64,000 bases of DNA from Palsa-504 sp963835775. GTDB lineage: Bacteria; Actinomycetota; Actinomycetes; Streptosporangiales; Streptosporangiaceae. Both the position numbers and the translations under genes were made by a program. The stretch covers positions 1-64,000 of the forward strand of contig CAWIHB010000019.1 in NCBI GenBank assembly GCA_963835775.1, given 5' to 3'. A model generated the notes under the pieces. It was not told where the DNA came from. It searched no databases and was given only the letters and a program-made list of their open reading frames with translations. Below, one piece after another: positions 26,000 through 34,758 of the stretch. How positions within the stretch are numbered: position 1 is the stretch's first letter; every line of letters begins with the position of its first letter.

Positions 26000-26512
26000 T
26001 CACCGTAGACGGCTGACAGTCAGGAAGGCGGTCACCACCTCAGCTGCGTCCTCGATGCTGAGTTTGTCCGTCGCGACGATCAGGTCATAGAGGCCGGGGT
26101 CGCTCAAGTCGGCACCGTACAGGTGGTCCGCGTAGGCCGCCCTGGCGCGGTCGGTCCGGTCGAGGAGGCGCGACGCCTCGGGCTCGTCAAATCCGCCGTA
26201 CTCCTGCACCCGGCGGCACCGGGTAGCCCGTGATGCCACCACGCGCACATGGATCGCGCGCGGGTGCCCGGCCAGGACGACCGCGCCGGCTCGCCCCAGG
26301 ATGACCCCGCCGGTGGTCGCGGCACGTTGCCACAGCGCGGCCTCGGTCGCCAACCCGAACTGGTCCTCGTCGTCGAAATCGATGCCCGGGACCTCCAGGC
26401 CGAACAGCGGCTCGGTGTTAGCCGCGCTGAGCAGCAGGCGCAGCACGCCGTGCTCTCGCTGCTCATCGTGGGCCTGCGCGGCGGTAACCGGCACCGACAG
26501 CTGCTCGGCCAC
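26000..26512 (-). pseudogene. Cytidylate-kinase-like protein lacking its P-loop
   Basis: The 170-aa frame matches the later part of the actinobacterial cytidylate-kinase-like family: EQREHGVLRLLLSAANTEPL, TTGGVILGRAGAVVLAGHP and DRARAAYADHLYGADLSDPG. The N-terminal 30 or so residues with the Walker A loop are absent; instead the frame starts inside the 3' end of the MFS gene, at the deletion junction near 26515. Without a P-loop it should not bind ATP. The start at 26512 is only the first available codon, not a natural one. Confidence 0.75.
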
Positions 26513-27836
26513 GGCGGCCGGGGATGTGCGGGAAAAAGGCGCTGCTGGTCACGGTCCGGGCCGTCACGGCAGGCATCGAATGCAGCGCCGGGCCGAGCAG
26601 GGACTGGATCGGGTTGTAGCCGAGGAAAGTGGCGAACAACATGGCGACCGGGGGCAGGTGTGCCACCGCGGCGGCCTGGCGTGCCGGTACTCCCGCGGCG
26701 CCCAGCCCGGACAACAGGGCCTGCGGCAGGCGCGCCGCCAGCCCCGCCGTCAGCAAGGTGAAGAACAGGCTGATGGCCAGGGTCTGGCCGCAGTTCAGCC
26801 CGGTGGCGCGGATTCCCGCGGCCGACCCGCGCTGCGCCGGGTCGACGGCGCCCATGACCTCGGCGGCGTTGGCTGAACTGAACGCGCCCATGGCCAGCCC
26901 GAAGGCCAGCAGCAGCAGCAGCGCGAACGCCCAGTAGGAGAAGTCCACCGGCAGCACGCCGAGCAGCACGAACACGATGGTCCCCGCCAGCTGGCCGCCG
27001 ATGGTGAACGGACGCGGGCCGATCCGGTCCGACCAGATCCCGGCCAGCGGGCCGGAGATGAGGAAACCGGCGGTCAGCGGCAGCATGTAGATGGCGGCCC
27101 ACAGCGGCGTCCGCTCGAAGGTGAAGCCGTGCAGCGGCAGCCAGATGCCCTGCAGCCAGATGATGAGCGCGAACAGCAGGCCGCCCCGGCCAATCGACGA
27201 CAGCAGGCTGGCGAGGTTCCCGCTGGCGAACGTCCGGTTGCGCAGCAGCGCGAAATCCAGCATCGGCTCGGCGACGCGCCGTTCTACCAGCACGAATATG
27301 CCCAGGATGAGGACTCCGCCGGTCACCAGGCCGATGAACGAACCCGCGACCGCCGCCACCGAATTGACGCCGAGCGCCATTCCCCGCTGGCTGGCCGGGA
27401 AGGCGTCGGTGAGGATCGCAGCGGAGTTCGCGAACAGCATCGCGCCGCCCACTCCCTGCACGATCCTCAGGACGATGATCGCCAGGGCCGCGGCACTGCC
27501 ACGGGCGAAGACGAGTGACAGCCCGACCGAGCAGACGGTGAAGATGGCGAAGCCCAGGTTGTACAGGCGCACCCGGCCCAGGCTGTCCCCGAGCCGGCCG
27601 AACGAGACCACCAGCACCGAGGTGACCACCAGGAAGCCCAGCAGGATCCACAGCAGGTAGCTGACGTTCGCGGGCTGCAGCGGGTCGAGCCGGATGCCGC
27701 GGAAGATGGCCGGCAGTGAGATGATCACGATCGAGGAGTTGATCGTGACCACCAAGACGCCCAGCGTGGTGTTGGCCAGCACGACCCATTTGTAGCGATC
27801 GGCCACGGGATCGGTGCTCTGTTCCTCAGCCGTCAT
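26463..27836 (-). pseudogene. MFS transporter (DHA2-like), 3'-truncated
   Basis: 457-aa drug:H+ antiporter-like MFS protein with well-preserved helices from MTAEEQSTD onward (ATG 27836 overlaps a leader stop). LVVTINSSIVIISLPAIFRG resembles motif D1 of DHA2 carriers and FGRLGDSLGRVRLYNLG the loop 2-3 motif. After HSMPAVTARTVTSSAFFP, where the last two or three helices should follow, the frame switches to non-family Arg-rich residues at the junction with the headless kinase. It has probably lost its last helices by a deletion that removed the kinase start as well. Its start is 22 bp from repeat copy B. Confidence 0.78.
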
Positions 27837-27857
27837 GGTCCTCCTGAGCTGACGCCC

Positions 27858-27969
27858 ATCAGGATCTCCACGTCATCCGCTCCGGTGCGCCGCCCGGGCT
27901 GGGCTGGTCCCAGGCCGATGGTTATTGTAGTCAATGACAAGATAGTAGCGCTCGTGCGGCAGCGCGGGC
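27858..27969. repeat. 112-bp promoter-like direct repeat, copy B
   Basis: Second copy of the 25860-25971 module, with the palindrome TTGTAGTCAATGACAA at 27925-27940. It lies between the divergent MFS gene (start 27836) and the SDR operon (start 27986). On the minus strand it contains a leader frame (VEILMGV...) whose TGA overlaps the MFS ATG. It is positioned to drive both directions. Confidence 0.85.
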
Positions 27970-27985
27970 AGTCGGAGGGAGAGCC

Positions 27986-28867
27986 GTGGCAGGACGGGTT
28001 TCCGGGCAGGTCGCCGTCATCACCGGCGCGGCCAGCGGGCTGGGTGAGGCCACCGCCCGGCTGATGCATGCCGAGGGCGCGAGCGTGCTCCTCACCGACA
28101 TTCAAGACGACCGCGGGGAGCGGGTGGCCGCCGACCTCGGCGACCGGTCCCGCTACCTGCACTGTGATGTTTCTGCCGAACGGGACGTGGCCAGCGCGGT
28201 CGATACCGCGGTACGCGAGTTCGGCCGGCTGGACTGCATGTTCAACAACGCCGGCATCATCGGCGCGCACGGCGGCATAGACGAGATCCCGCTGGAGGAA
28301 TACGAGTTCACCATGGCCGTGCTGCTGCGGTCGGTGTTCCTCGGCTGCAAGCACGCCGCCCGCGTGATGAAGCCCCAGCGCAGCGGGGTGATCCTGAACA
28401 CCACCAGCATCGGCGGGCTGCAAGGCGGGCTCGGCCCGCACATCTACGGCGCGGCCAAGGGCGCGGTCGTCGCGCTGACCAGGAACGTAGCCGCCGAGCT
28501 GGGTGCCTGGTCGATCCGGGTGAACGCGATCGCCCCGGGCAAGATCCTCACCCCGATGAACGCGGCGACCATCGCCGGCGACCCCGATGCCATGGACGAG
28601 GCCCGGGCGGCGTTCCGGACCAGGACGCCGCTGCGCGGCCGGATCGGCGTGGCCGACGACATCGCGCACGCCGCCTTGTGGCTGGCCAGCGACGACGCCG
28701 GGTTCGTCAGCGGGCACACCCTGGTCGTCGACGGCGGCCTGACCACCGGGTCCAGGGAGAACGTCGTCCCGGGCGAGCACGGCCGGTGGGCGCATCGGCG
28801 CGACCTGGTCCGCGAGGGCGGGCACAGCGGGATCCCCGCCGGAACGGAACAGGTCCACCCGGCATGA
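27986..28867 (+). CDS. SDR family oxidoreductase
   Basis: 293-aa classical short-chain dehydrogenase: cofactor motif TGAASGLG (about 13-20), NNAG, active-site Ser in NTTSIGG, and YGAAKG as the YxxxK pair. GTG start with GGAGGGAG in front. The C-terminal about 40 residues past VDGGLTTG are longer than usual. Its stop overlaps the next ATG (ATGA), so it is coupled to the TIM-barrel gene. Likely NAD-dependent alcohol oxidation at the head of this operon; driven by the repeat B promoter region. Confidence 0.92.
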   Translation: MAGRVSGQVAVITGAASGLGEATARLMHAEGASVLLTDIQDDRGERVAADLGDRSRYLHCDVSAERDVASAVDTAVREFGRLDCMFNNAGIIGAHGGIDEIPLEEYEFTMAVLLRSVFLGCKHAARVMKPQRSGVILNTTSIGGLQGGLGPHIYGAAKGAVVALTRNVAAELGAWSIRVNAIAPGKILTPMNAATIAGDPDAMDEARAAFRTRTPLRGRIGVADDIAHAALWLASDDAGFVSGHTLVVDGGLTTGSRENVVPGEHGRWAHRRDLVREGGHSGIPAGTEQVHPA

Positions 28868-29745
28868 GCACGGCTGCGGACGCGCTGGCTGCGCTGCCCG
28901 GCTACGCCGACCTGGGGCCCGGCGACCTGATCCTCAGCCACTTCAGCCTGGGCCGGTTCCGCCCCTTCGAGGAGCGGGTCCGGGCCGCCGCCGAGGCCGG
29001 GTTCGCCGCGATGGGACTGTACGTCGGCGACTACCAGCGGCTGCGGGCCGAGGGCGCCACGGATGCCGACCTGCGGGCCGTGCTCGACCAGCACGGGATG
29101 CGGGTGGTCGAGATCGAGGCACTGCGCGGCTGGTCGGCCACTGGTGCCGAACGGGCGGCCTACCTGCAGACCGAGCAGTCGGTCTTCGCCATGAGCGACG
29201 CGCTCGGGCCCGGTCACCACGTCCAGGTCATCGGGCCCTACACCGGCACTCTCGACGACGCGGCCGAGGCCTTCGCCGACGTCTGCGACCGCGCGGCCGA
29301 GCACGGCCTGGCCGCGGCCATCGAGTTCCTGCCCGAGATGTCGAACATCCCGGACGCCGCCACGGCCATGCAGATCGTGACCGCGGCCGGCCGGGCCAAC
29401 GGCGGCATCTGCCTGGACTGCTGGCACCACTTCCGGGGCGCGGCCGACGACGGCATGCTGCGCGCCATGCCGGCCGAAGCCATCTTCACCGTGCAGCTCG
29501 ACGACGGGCCGCGGCAGCGGGTCGACCCGGACTACTACACCGACTGCACCGGGCACCGGAACGTGCCCGGAGACGGCGACTTCGACCTGACCGGCTTCCT
29601 CCGCTTGGTCGGTGAGATGGGCGTGTGCCTGCCGCTGTCGGTCGAGGTGATGTCCGTTGACCTGCAGCCGCGGCCTGCTGGCGAGGTGGCCCGGCGGCTG
29701 GCCGAGGCCACCCGGGCCGTCGTAGCGGCCGCGGCCGCGACCTGA
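28864..29745 (+). CDS. Sugar phosphate isomerase/epimerase-like TIM barrel
   Basis: 293-aa AP-endonuclease-2/xylose-isomerase-like barrel. Metal ligands typical of the fold are suggested by EIEAL (about 80), AIEFLPEM (about 153), DCWHH (about 182) and SVEVMS near the end. Members include IolE/IolI-like enzymes and hydroxypyruvate isomerases, so it probably rearranges or dehydrates a polyol or keto-sugar. It overlaps the SDR stop by 4 bp and is followed 15 bp later by a SnoaL-like gene. Confidence 0.88.
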   Translation: MSTAADALAALPGYADLGPGDLILSHFSLGRFRPFEERVRAAAEAGFAAMGLYVGDYQRLRAEGATDADLRAVLDQHGMRVVEIEALRGWSATGAERAAYLQTEQSVFAMSDALGPGHHVQVIGPYTGTLDDAAEAFADVCDRAAEHGLAAAIEFLPEMSNIPDAATAMQIVTAAGRANGGICLDCWHHFRGAADDGMLRAMPAEAIFTVQLDDGPRQRVDPDYYTDCTGHRNVPGDGDFDLTGFLRLVGEMGVCLPLSVEVMSVDLQPRPAGEVARRLAEATRAVVAAAAAT

Positions 29746-29759
29746 ACCGAGGAGATGGC

Positions 29760-30200
29760 ATGAGCGTAGAAGACGAGCTGGCCATCCGGGCGCTGGTGGC
29801 CCGGTACGCCGATGCGGTCTGCCGCCACGACCCGGACGCCTGGGCGGCGACCTGGGCCGAGGACTGCCGCTGGGACCTAGGCGGCGGCCGGGTCACCTCC
29901 GGCCGGGCCGAGACCCTGAACCTGTGGCGCACGGCCACCGCCTCCTACGACTGGGTCGGGCAGGTGGTGACGACCGGCCTGATCGACATCGAGGGGGGCC
30001 GGGCCCGCGGCTCGTGGTACATCATCGAGTTCAACCAGCGCGCCCAGGGCGACGGCACCCTGCACCTCGGGCACTACGACGACGAGTACGTGCGCACGCC
30101 GGACGGGTGGCGGTTCGCCTCCCGCAGTATGCACATGATCTACCGGGGGGCCATGGACCGTGGCACGGTGGTCCCGCTGCCACCGCGCGGGACGCCGTAG
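29760..30200 (+). CDS. SnoaL-like (NTF2-fold) protein
   Basis: 146-aa NTF2-fold protein: an N-terminal helix AIRALVARYADAVCRHDPDAWA, then the cone of strands ending GWRFASRSMHMIYRG. Members act as ketosteroid-isomerase-like enzymes, dehydratases or cyclases, or as binding proteins. One of four such genes within 13 kb. ATG 29760 has GAGGAGATGGC upstream. Third gene of the SDR operon; probably an isomerase or dehydratase for the same pathway. Confidence 0.9.
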   Translation: MSVEDELAIRALVARYADAVCRHDPDAWAATWAEDCRWDLGGGRVTSGRAETLNLWRTATASYDWVGQVVTTGLIDIEGGRARGSWYIIEFNQRAQGDGTLHLGHYDDEYVRTPDGWRFASRSMHMIYRGAMDRGTVVPLPPRGTP

Positions 30201-30209
30201 GCTGCGCTC

Positions 30210-31037
30210 GTGCCTGAACCGCCGCTGATCCTGGTTACCAACGACGACGGTTTCGGCTCGCCCGGGCTGCGCGCGGCCGCCGAGGCCGTGGCCGACCTGG
30301 GCGAGCTGCTCCTGGTCGCGCCGGCCACTCAGCAGACCGCCATGAGCCGCGCCTTCGTGACCGACCCGGGCGCCGGCGTGGTCAAGCAGGTGGCGATGCA
30401 GGTCGCCGGCCGGGCCGTGCCCGGCTACGCCATCACCGGATCGCCGGTGATGGCCGTGACCCACGCGGTCCTGGAGCTGGCGCCGCGGCCGATCGCGCTG
30501 TGCGTCAGCGGGATCAACTACGGCGAGAACATCGGCGGCTCCATCGGCGTCAGCGGGACCGTCGGTGCCGCGTTCGAGGCGGACGCGCACGGCATCCCGG
30601 CCATCGCCGCCGCGATCACCGCCCAGGTCAGCGAGTGGCGGACGTTCGGCACCGTCGACTGGAGTGCCGCCACGCACTTCACCCGGCTGCTGGCCCGGCA
30701 GGTCCTCGCGGACGGCATGCCGGCCGGGGTGTCCGTGCTCAACCTCAACGTGCCCCGCAGTGCCACTACCCGCACCGAGCTGCGCAAGACGGTGCAGGGC
30801 CCCGAGCCCTACTACGTCCGGTGCCGGCCCGATCCACCCCGGCCGCTGGACCAGCCGTACCAGTTCGCCGTCGACGTGAGCATCGACCCCGGTCGCCTGG
30901 AGCCCGGGACGGACATTCACGCCATCATCCACGACCAGGTGGCTTCGGTCACCCCGCTGACCTGGCAGCAGACCGCCACCACCGACTGGACGCCGGCCGA
31001 ACAGACCCGCCTACCTTGGCCCGGGATGGGTGACTGA
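30210..31037 (+). CDS. surE: 5'/3'-nucleotidase SurE
   Basis: 275-aa SurE-family phosphatase. The metal-binding TNDDG (about 9-13), the Ser/Asn motif CVSGINYGENIG and SGTVGAAFEA are all present. Catalyses nucleoside monophosphate or polyphosphate hydrolysis in the cytoplasm. GTG 30210 is 9 bp after the SnoaL gene, and the next gene overlaps its end by 8 bp. In this operon it may act on a phosphorylated intermediate instead of a nucleotide (inference). Confidence 0.93.
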   Translation: MPEPPLILVTNDDGFGSPGLRAAAEAVADLGELLLVAPATQQTAMSRAFVTDPGAGVVKQVAMQVAGRAVPGYAITGSPVMAVTHAVLELAPRPIALCVSGINYGENIGGSIGVSGTVGAAFEADAHGIPAIAAAITAQVSEWRTFGTVDWSAATHFTRLLARQVLADGMPAGVSVLNLNVPRSATTRTELRKTVQGPEPYYVRCRPDPPRPLDQPYQFAVDVSIDPGRLEPGTDIHAIIHDQVASVTPLTWQQTATTDWTPAEQTRLPWPGMGD

Positions 31038-31698
31038 GGTGGGCGTGCTGCTGCTCGTCCGGCACGGCCAGGGCTCCCTCGGCACGTCCAACTACGACGA
31101 GCTGTCCGAGCTCGGCGGCCGGCAGGCCCGGCTGGTGGGAGCCCGGCTGGCCCGCGCCGACCTGCGCGTGAGCCAGGCCTGGTGCGGCGCCCTGGCCCGC
31201 CAGCGGGAGACCGCCCGCACGGTCCTGGCCGAGCTGGGCCTCCCGCCGGCTGAGCTGCGCGCCGACGACCGGCTGGACGAGTACGACCACCTGGGGGTGA
31301 TGGCCGCGGACGGCACCGGCGACCCGTTCGCCTCGGCCGTCACGCCGCAGGAGCGCCTGGCCCTGCAGTCGACGCTGGACGAGGCGATCAGCCGGTGGAT
31401 CCGGGGCGGCGCCGGCTACCCGGAGCCGCACCGCGTCTTCACCGCCCGGGTCGAAGCCGTGGTCGCCGAGCTGACCGCCCAGCCGGGCACCACGGTGGCC
31501 GTGACGTCGGCCGGGGTGATCGCGGTAATCTGCGCCCAGCTCACCGGCCTGCCCGCCGACCGGTGGCCGGCCCTGGCCCGGGTGGTCGTGAACACCAGCG
31601 TCACCAAGCTCATCACCGGCCGGACCGGGACCCACCTGCTGACCTTCAACGACCACGCCCACCTGGAGGGTGACCGCTTGCTGATCACCTACCGCTAG
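31030..31698 (+). CDS. Histidine phosphatase family protein
   Basis: 222-aa member of the phosphoglycerate mutase-like superfamily. The phosphohistidine motif LVRHGQGS lies at residues 9-16, with the usual second Arg in ARQRETARTV and an acidic residue in LDEYDHLG. The late motif that normally supplies the second catalytic His reads VTSAGVIAV, so that His is missing, as in a subset of actinobacterial homologues. GTG 31030 overlaps surE by 8 bp. Two phosphatases in tandem suggest removal of phosphate from a pathway intermediate. Confidence 0.88.
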   Translation: MTEVGVLLLVRHGQGSLGTSNYDELSELGGRQARLVGARLARADLRVSQAWCGALARQRETARTVLAELGLPPAELRADDRLDEYDHLGVMAADGTGDPFASAVTPQERLALQSTLDEAISRWIRGGAGYPEPHRVFTARVEAVVAELTAQPGTTVAVTSAGVIAVICAQLTGLPADRWPALARVVVNTSVTKLITGRTGTHLLTFNDHAHLEGDRLLITYR

Positions 31699-31887
31699 CT
31701 GCCCAGCCCGAGCACCACCAATCAACCGCAAAACGCAAATCCACCGCGATATTGGGACATATGAAACTGGTGTGACAACAGGGAGGCGCACCCGCGCCAG
31801 TCACTCCAAGAAAGCGCACCCACGATCGATCCGGTCGGGCGGGCCGCGAGCCGCGAGCCGCGGGCCGCGAGTACGAGGAGGCAGGCA

Positions 31888-32709
31888 ATGGATCTGGCCG
31901 GACGGAAGGTGCTGGTCACCGGGGCCAATCGTGGGGTCGGCACGGCGTTCGTCAGTGCCGCGCTGAGCCGGCAGGCGGCGACCGTGGTCGCTGCCGCGCG
32001 CCAGATCGCGTCGCTGCCCCCGTCCGGGGATCCGGCTCGCGTTGTGCCGGCCCGGCTCGACGTCACCGACCGGGCCCAGGTCGCCGCGGTGGCCAGCGAG
32101 CACCCCGACGTCGACCTGCTCGTCTGCAACGCAGGCGTCACCTGCCAGCGGCCCCTGCTGAGCGACGTCACCGAGGCCGCGCTCCGGGAGGTCATGGAGG
32201 TGAACTTCTTCGGGCCGCTGGCCCTGGCCCGGGCCTTCGCCCCTGCTTTGCGCCGGGCCGGTTCCGGCGTCATCTTCGTGCTGTCGGTCAGCGCGGTGAC
32301 GCTGTCGCGCAGCGCCCCCGTCTACAGCGCCAGCAAGGCGGCCTGCCTGATGCTCGCCCTCGACCTGCGCGAGGAACTGCGCGAAGCCGGCGGGACCGTG
32401 ACCGTCGTCCTGCCCGGGTTCATCGACACCGACATGGGGGCCGCCTTCGACACCGCCGCCAAGGCCACCCCGGCCCAGATCGCCGGGCTCGCGCTCGACG
32501 GCTGGCTGGCCGGCCAGCCCACGATCTGGCCGGATCGGTTCGCCGAACTGGTCCGCGACGTGGTGGGAGATCCGTTCCGGGCCCTGCTGGACGAGCCGAG
32601 ACAGGTCATGACCGGCGTGCACGCGGCGTTCCATGCGGCCGGTGCGGCCGCCGCACCGGCCGCCACGTCGGCCGCCACGCCAGACCAGGCCCGGCGGCAG
32701 GAGCGCTAG
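31888..32709 (+). CDS. SDR family oxidoreductase
   Basis: 273-aa short-chain dehydrogenase: TGANRGVG (12-19), CNAG, Ser in VLSVSAV and YSASK as YxxxK. The Ala-rich tail after about 250 is low complexity. ATG 31888 follows GAGGAGGCAGG. It begins a new unit 190 bp after the phosphatase gene; the gap contains an AT-richer stretch (CGATATTGGGACATATGAAA) that may be its promoter but no gene. Substrate unknown. Confidence 0.92.
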   Translation: MDLAGRKVLVTGANRGVGTAFVSAALSRQAATVVAAARQIASLPPSGDPARVVPARLDVTDRAQVAAVASEHPDVDLLVCNAGVTCQRPLLSDVTEAALREVMEVNFFGPLALARAFAPALRRAGSGVIFVLSVSAVTLSRSAPVYSASKAACLMLALDLREELREAGGTVTVVLPGFIDTDMGAAFDTAAKATPAQIAGLALDGWLAGQPTIWPDRFAELVRDVVGDPFRALLDEPRQVMTGVHAAFHAAGAAAAPAATSAATPDQARRQER

Positions 32710-32763
32710 CCGCCCCGCAGGACCTGGGCGAACTCGCCCAGCGCGGTGATCTGCTGCACCGGG

Positions 32764-33900
32764 TCAGCCATCGGCGCTGGCCTGGCCGGGATGCGCGGAC
32801 CATTCCTGCGGCTCGGTGATGACCACGCACTCGAAGTGCGCCAGCCCCGCCTGGCCGTCACCGTCGCTGGTCAGCCGGGTGAAGTTCTCCGCCCAGGCAT
32901 GGTCGAACTCGAAGGACCGCCCGCTGGAGTCGGTGATCTGGGTGGGATGCGAAACGTCCCAGACCTCACCCTCGACGTGATAGTCACCGCGGTACACGCC
33001 CTGGCCCAGCCCGTCGTTGAAGCCGCCGAAGTACCCGCCGCCCTGGCAGTAGACCCAGCCGAGGTCCTCGGCCTGGTACCTGCGGACGACCCCCTCGGCG
33101 TCGGTCAGCCGGAACGTGCCGGACCGCAGCCGCCGTCCGCCGTCGTAGAACTGCAGGTCATGCTCGACGCCGGTCACCGCCACGGTGCGGTCGGCCAGCA
33201 TGATGGCGCCCTTTCCTGACGCCCGGCGGCCGCTCGGGTCGACGAAGTAGAAGCCGCCGTGGTCGGGCATGTCGAACAGCACCCACTGCCGGACGCCGGG
33301 CACCCTCCGCCGGGCGCCTACGGTCGGCGCGGCGTACAGCCGCGGGCCGCCGCGGCCGGCCTGGTAGCCCCACGAGTGGTTCCTGAAGAACGAGTCCGTC
33401 GCCGCGTCCAGGCCGAACCGCTCGCCGCCGACCTCGGCCCACCCGTCGCACTTCCCGGTGATCTCGTAGGTCATCCGCTCGCTGATCAGCCGGCCGTCGA
33501 TGCGCGTCACCTCGGCCGGATCCTCGTACGGCACCGTAGCGCTGCGGCAGGTCACGTCCAGCGCGAAGCCGAACTCGTTGTCCTCCAGGACCAGCCGCAC
33601 CGTCCGCATCGGCTCGAGGATCTCCAGCCGCAGCGGGCCTACCGCCAGCTCGTCCATGTGCGGGCGCAGCCGCCGCGACAGCCGGATGTTGTGCTGCCGG
33701 CCGTCGTGCCGCAGGCACACGAACCCGTCCAGGACGTCATTGTTGTGGTAAAGGCGCAGCGACGAGGTCAGGCATACCTGGCCGGCCTGGTCGCTCAGGC
33801 AGACGTAGTGCCCGTCGTTCCACTGCGGATCGCTCCCCGCCACGCCGGCGAACGACGCGGTGATCTGATGGAACGGGTACTCGTCGAACCGAAGCAGCAT
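32764..33900 (-). CDS. DUF7064-like conserved protein
   Basis: 378-aa soluble protein built of two similar beta-sandwich-like halves, with segments such as NHSWGYQAGRGGPRLYAAP and AEDLGWVYCQGGGYFGGF. Homologues accompany acyl-CoA and Rieske genes in actinobacteria and are named only by domain of unknown function; I do not know a reaction. ATG 33900 with GGAGGGCAGC upstream. Convergent with the SDR gene before it. Fold resemblance to lipocalin-like CrtC/AttH proteins is possible but unproven. Confidence 0.72.
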   Translation of the reverse strand: MLLRFDEYPFHQITASFAGVAGSDPQWNDGHYVCLSDQAGQVCLTSSLRLYHNNDVLDGFVCLRHDGRQHNIRLSRRLRPHMDELAVGPLRLEILEPMRTVRLVLEDNEFGFALDVTCRSATVPYEDPAEVTRIDGRLISERMTYEITGKCDGWAEVGGERFGLDAATDSFFRNHSWGYQAGRGGPRLYAAPTVGARRRVPGVRQWVLFDMPDHGGFYFVDPSGRRASGKGAIMLADRTVAVTGVEHDLQFYDGGRRLRSGTFRLTDAEGVVRRYQAEDLGWVYCQGGGYFGGFNDGLGQGVYRGDYHVEGEVWDVSHPTQITDSSGRSFEFDHAWAENFTRLTSDGDGQAGLAHFECVVITEPQEWSAHPGQASADG

Positions 33901-33919
33901 GCTGCCCTCCCGTCTGTGC

Positions 33920-34093
33920 TCAGCCGGACCCGGCGAGCGTATCGGCGATCCAGTCCGCCAGCTGGGCCTTGAACGACGTGTGGACCAGCTCGATCCACAG
34001 GCCGCCCGCGAACGGGTGGTAGCTGAACCGGGCCGGCTGCCCGTCCCGGCCGGCGTCGTGCACCCGGGCCGCCAGCACTGAGCCCGGGAGCAC
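33920..34093 (-). pseudogene. C-terminal remnant, possibly VOC/glyoxalase family
   Basis: A 57-aa frame (GTG 34093 to TGA 33920) ends FSYHPFAGGLWIELVHTSFK and AQLADWIADTLAGSG. This resembles the last strand and helix of glyoxalase/VOC proteins, where the GLWIELV Glu is a metal ligand. No N-terminal half is present upstream, where the sequence runs into the promoter region of the next plus-strand gene. It precedes the DUF7064-like gene on the same strand by 19 bp. Confidence 0.35.
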
Positions 34094-34154
34094 CGAAGAG
34101 TGTCATGCGCAGCGCCCTCACACCGATCTTCTAGCGGACCAGCCGGCAGCCGGT

Positions 34155-34186
34155 ACAAACTGTTGACACACTATAGTTTCTGTCGT
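34155..34186 (+). promoter_or_regulatory. Promoter/operator for the SnoaL-epimerase-kinase operon
   Basis: A -35-like TTGACA (34163-34168) lies inside an inverted repeat with arms AAACT (34157-34161) and AGTTT (34175-34179), in a locally AT-rich stretch 40-70 bp before the GTG at 34227. It is likely a regulated promoter; the regulator is not in the window. Confidence 0.5.
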
Positions 34187-34226
34187 GTGCCGGGAAGTGG
34201 CTCCCCGGCACGTTCGGAGGTTCGCG

Positions 34227-34697
34227 GTGCCTGATCCGTCGCTGCTGACACAGCTGCTGGACCGCCAGGAGATCACGGCCGTGATGGCCGCCTACACCCG
34301 GTGGGCCGACCTGAACCGGCCCGAGGAGCAGGCGGCAGTGTTCACCGAGGACGGCCGGGTCAGCTACCACCCGGACGACTGGATCGTCGGCCGCGCGGCC
34401 CTGACCGAGAAGCTGCGCACCGCGCTGGCCGGCTACGCGCAGACCAGCCACCACCTGAGCAACATCGAGATCGACTTCCAGGGCCCGGACTCGGCCACCG
34501 CCCAGAGCGCGGTCATCGCCTGGCACCGCCGCCACGACGGTTCCGAATGGACCCTCTACGGCCGCTACGTGGACCGGTGGACGCGGTCCGGCGACGGCTG
34601 GCGGCTGGCCGAACGCGAGCTCCGGGCGGCGGGCGCCACCGGCCGGGACGACCGCCAGCTGCCGCCGCTGGGCCGCGCCTCCGGCGCGCTGACCTGA
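34227..34697 (+). CDS. SnoaL-like (NTF2-fold) protein
   Basis: 156-aa NTF2-fold protein with the N-terminal helix LLDRQEITAVMAAYTRWADL and a terminal GWRLAERELRAA strand. A GTG start with GGAGG six bases upstream was chosen over an upstream frame extension. First gene of an apparent operon with an epimerase and a small-molecule kinase. Such proteins commonly carry out isomerisation or dehydration in polyketide, steroid or lactone pathways. Confidence 0.88.
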   Translation: MPDPSLLTQLLDRQEITAVMAAYTRWADLNRPEEQAAVFTEDGRVSYHPDDWIVGRAALTEKLRTALAGYAQTSHHLSNIEIDFQGPDSATAQSAVIAWHRRHDGSEWTLYGRYVDRWTRSGDGWRLAERELRAAGATGRDDRQLPPLGRASGALT

Positions 34698-34758
34698 CCC
34701 GGCCCGGGACACCATGCTGCCACCTTCACGGCTTACTTCTCCCACCACCGGAGGCCCC

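Noticed and set aside
25860..27969. Direct repeats as attL/attR of an integrated element
   Set aside because: No integrase lies between them, the interior is ordinary host-like genes, and the repeats carry promoter features; duplication of a regulatory region explains them better.
32764..34158. Upstream extension of the DUF7064-like gene to 34158
   Set aside because: The extra 86 residues are Arg/Ser-rich and overlap the VOC remnant; ATG 33900 has a good ribosome site.
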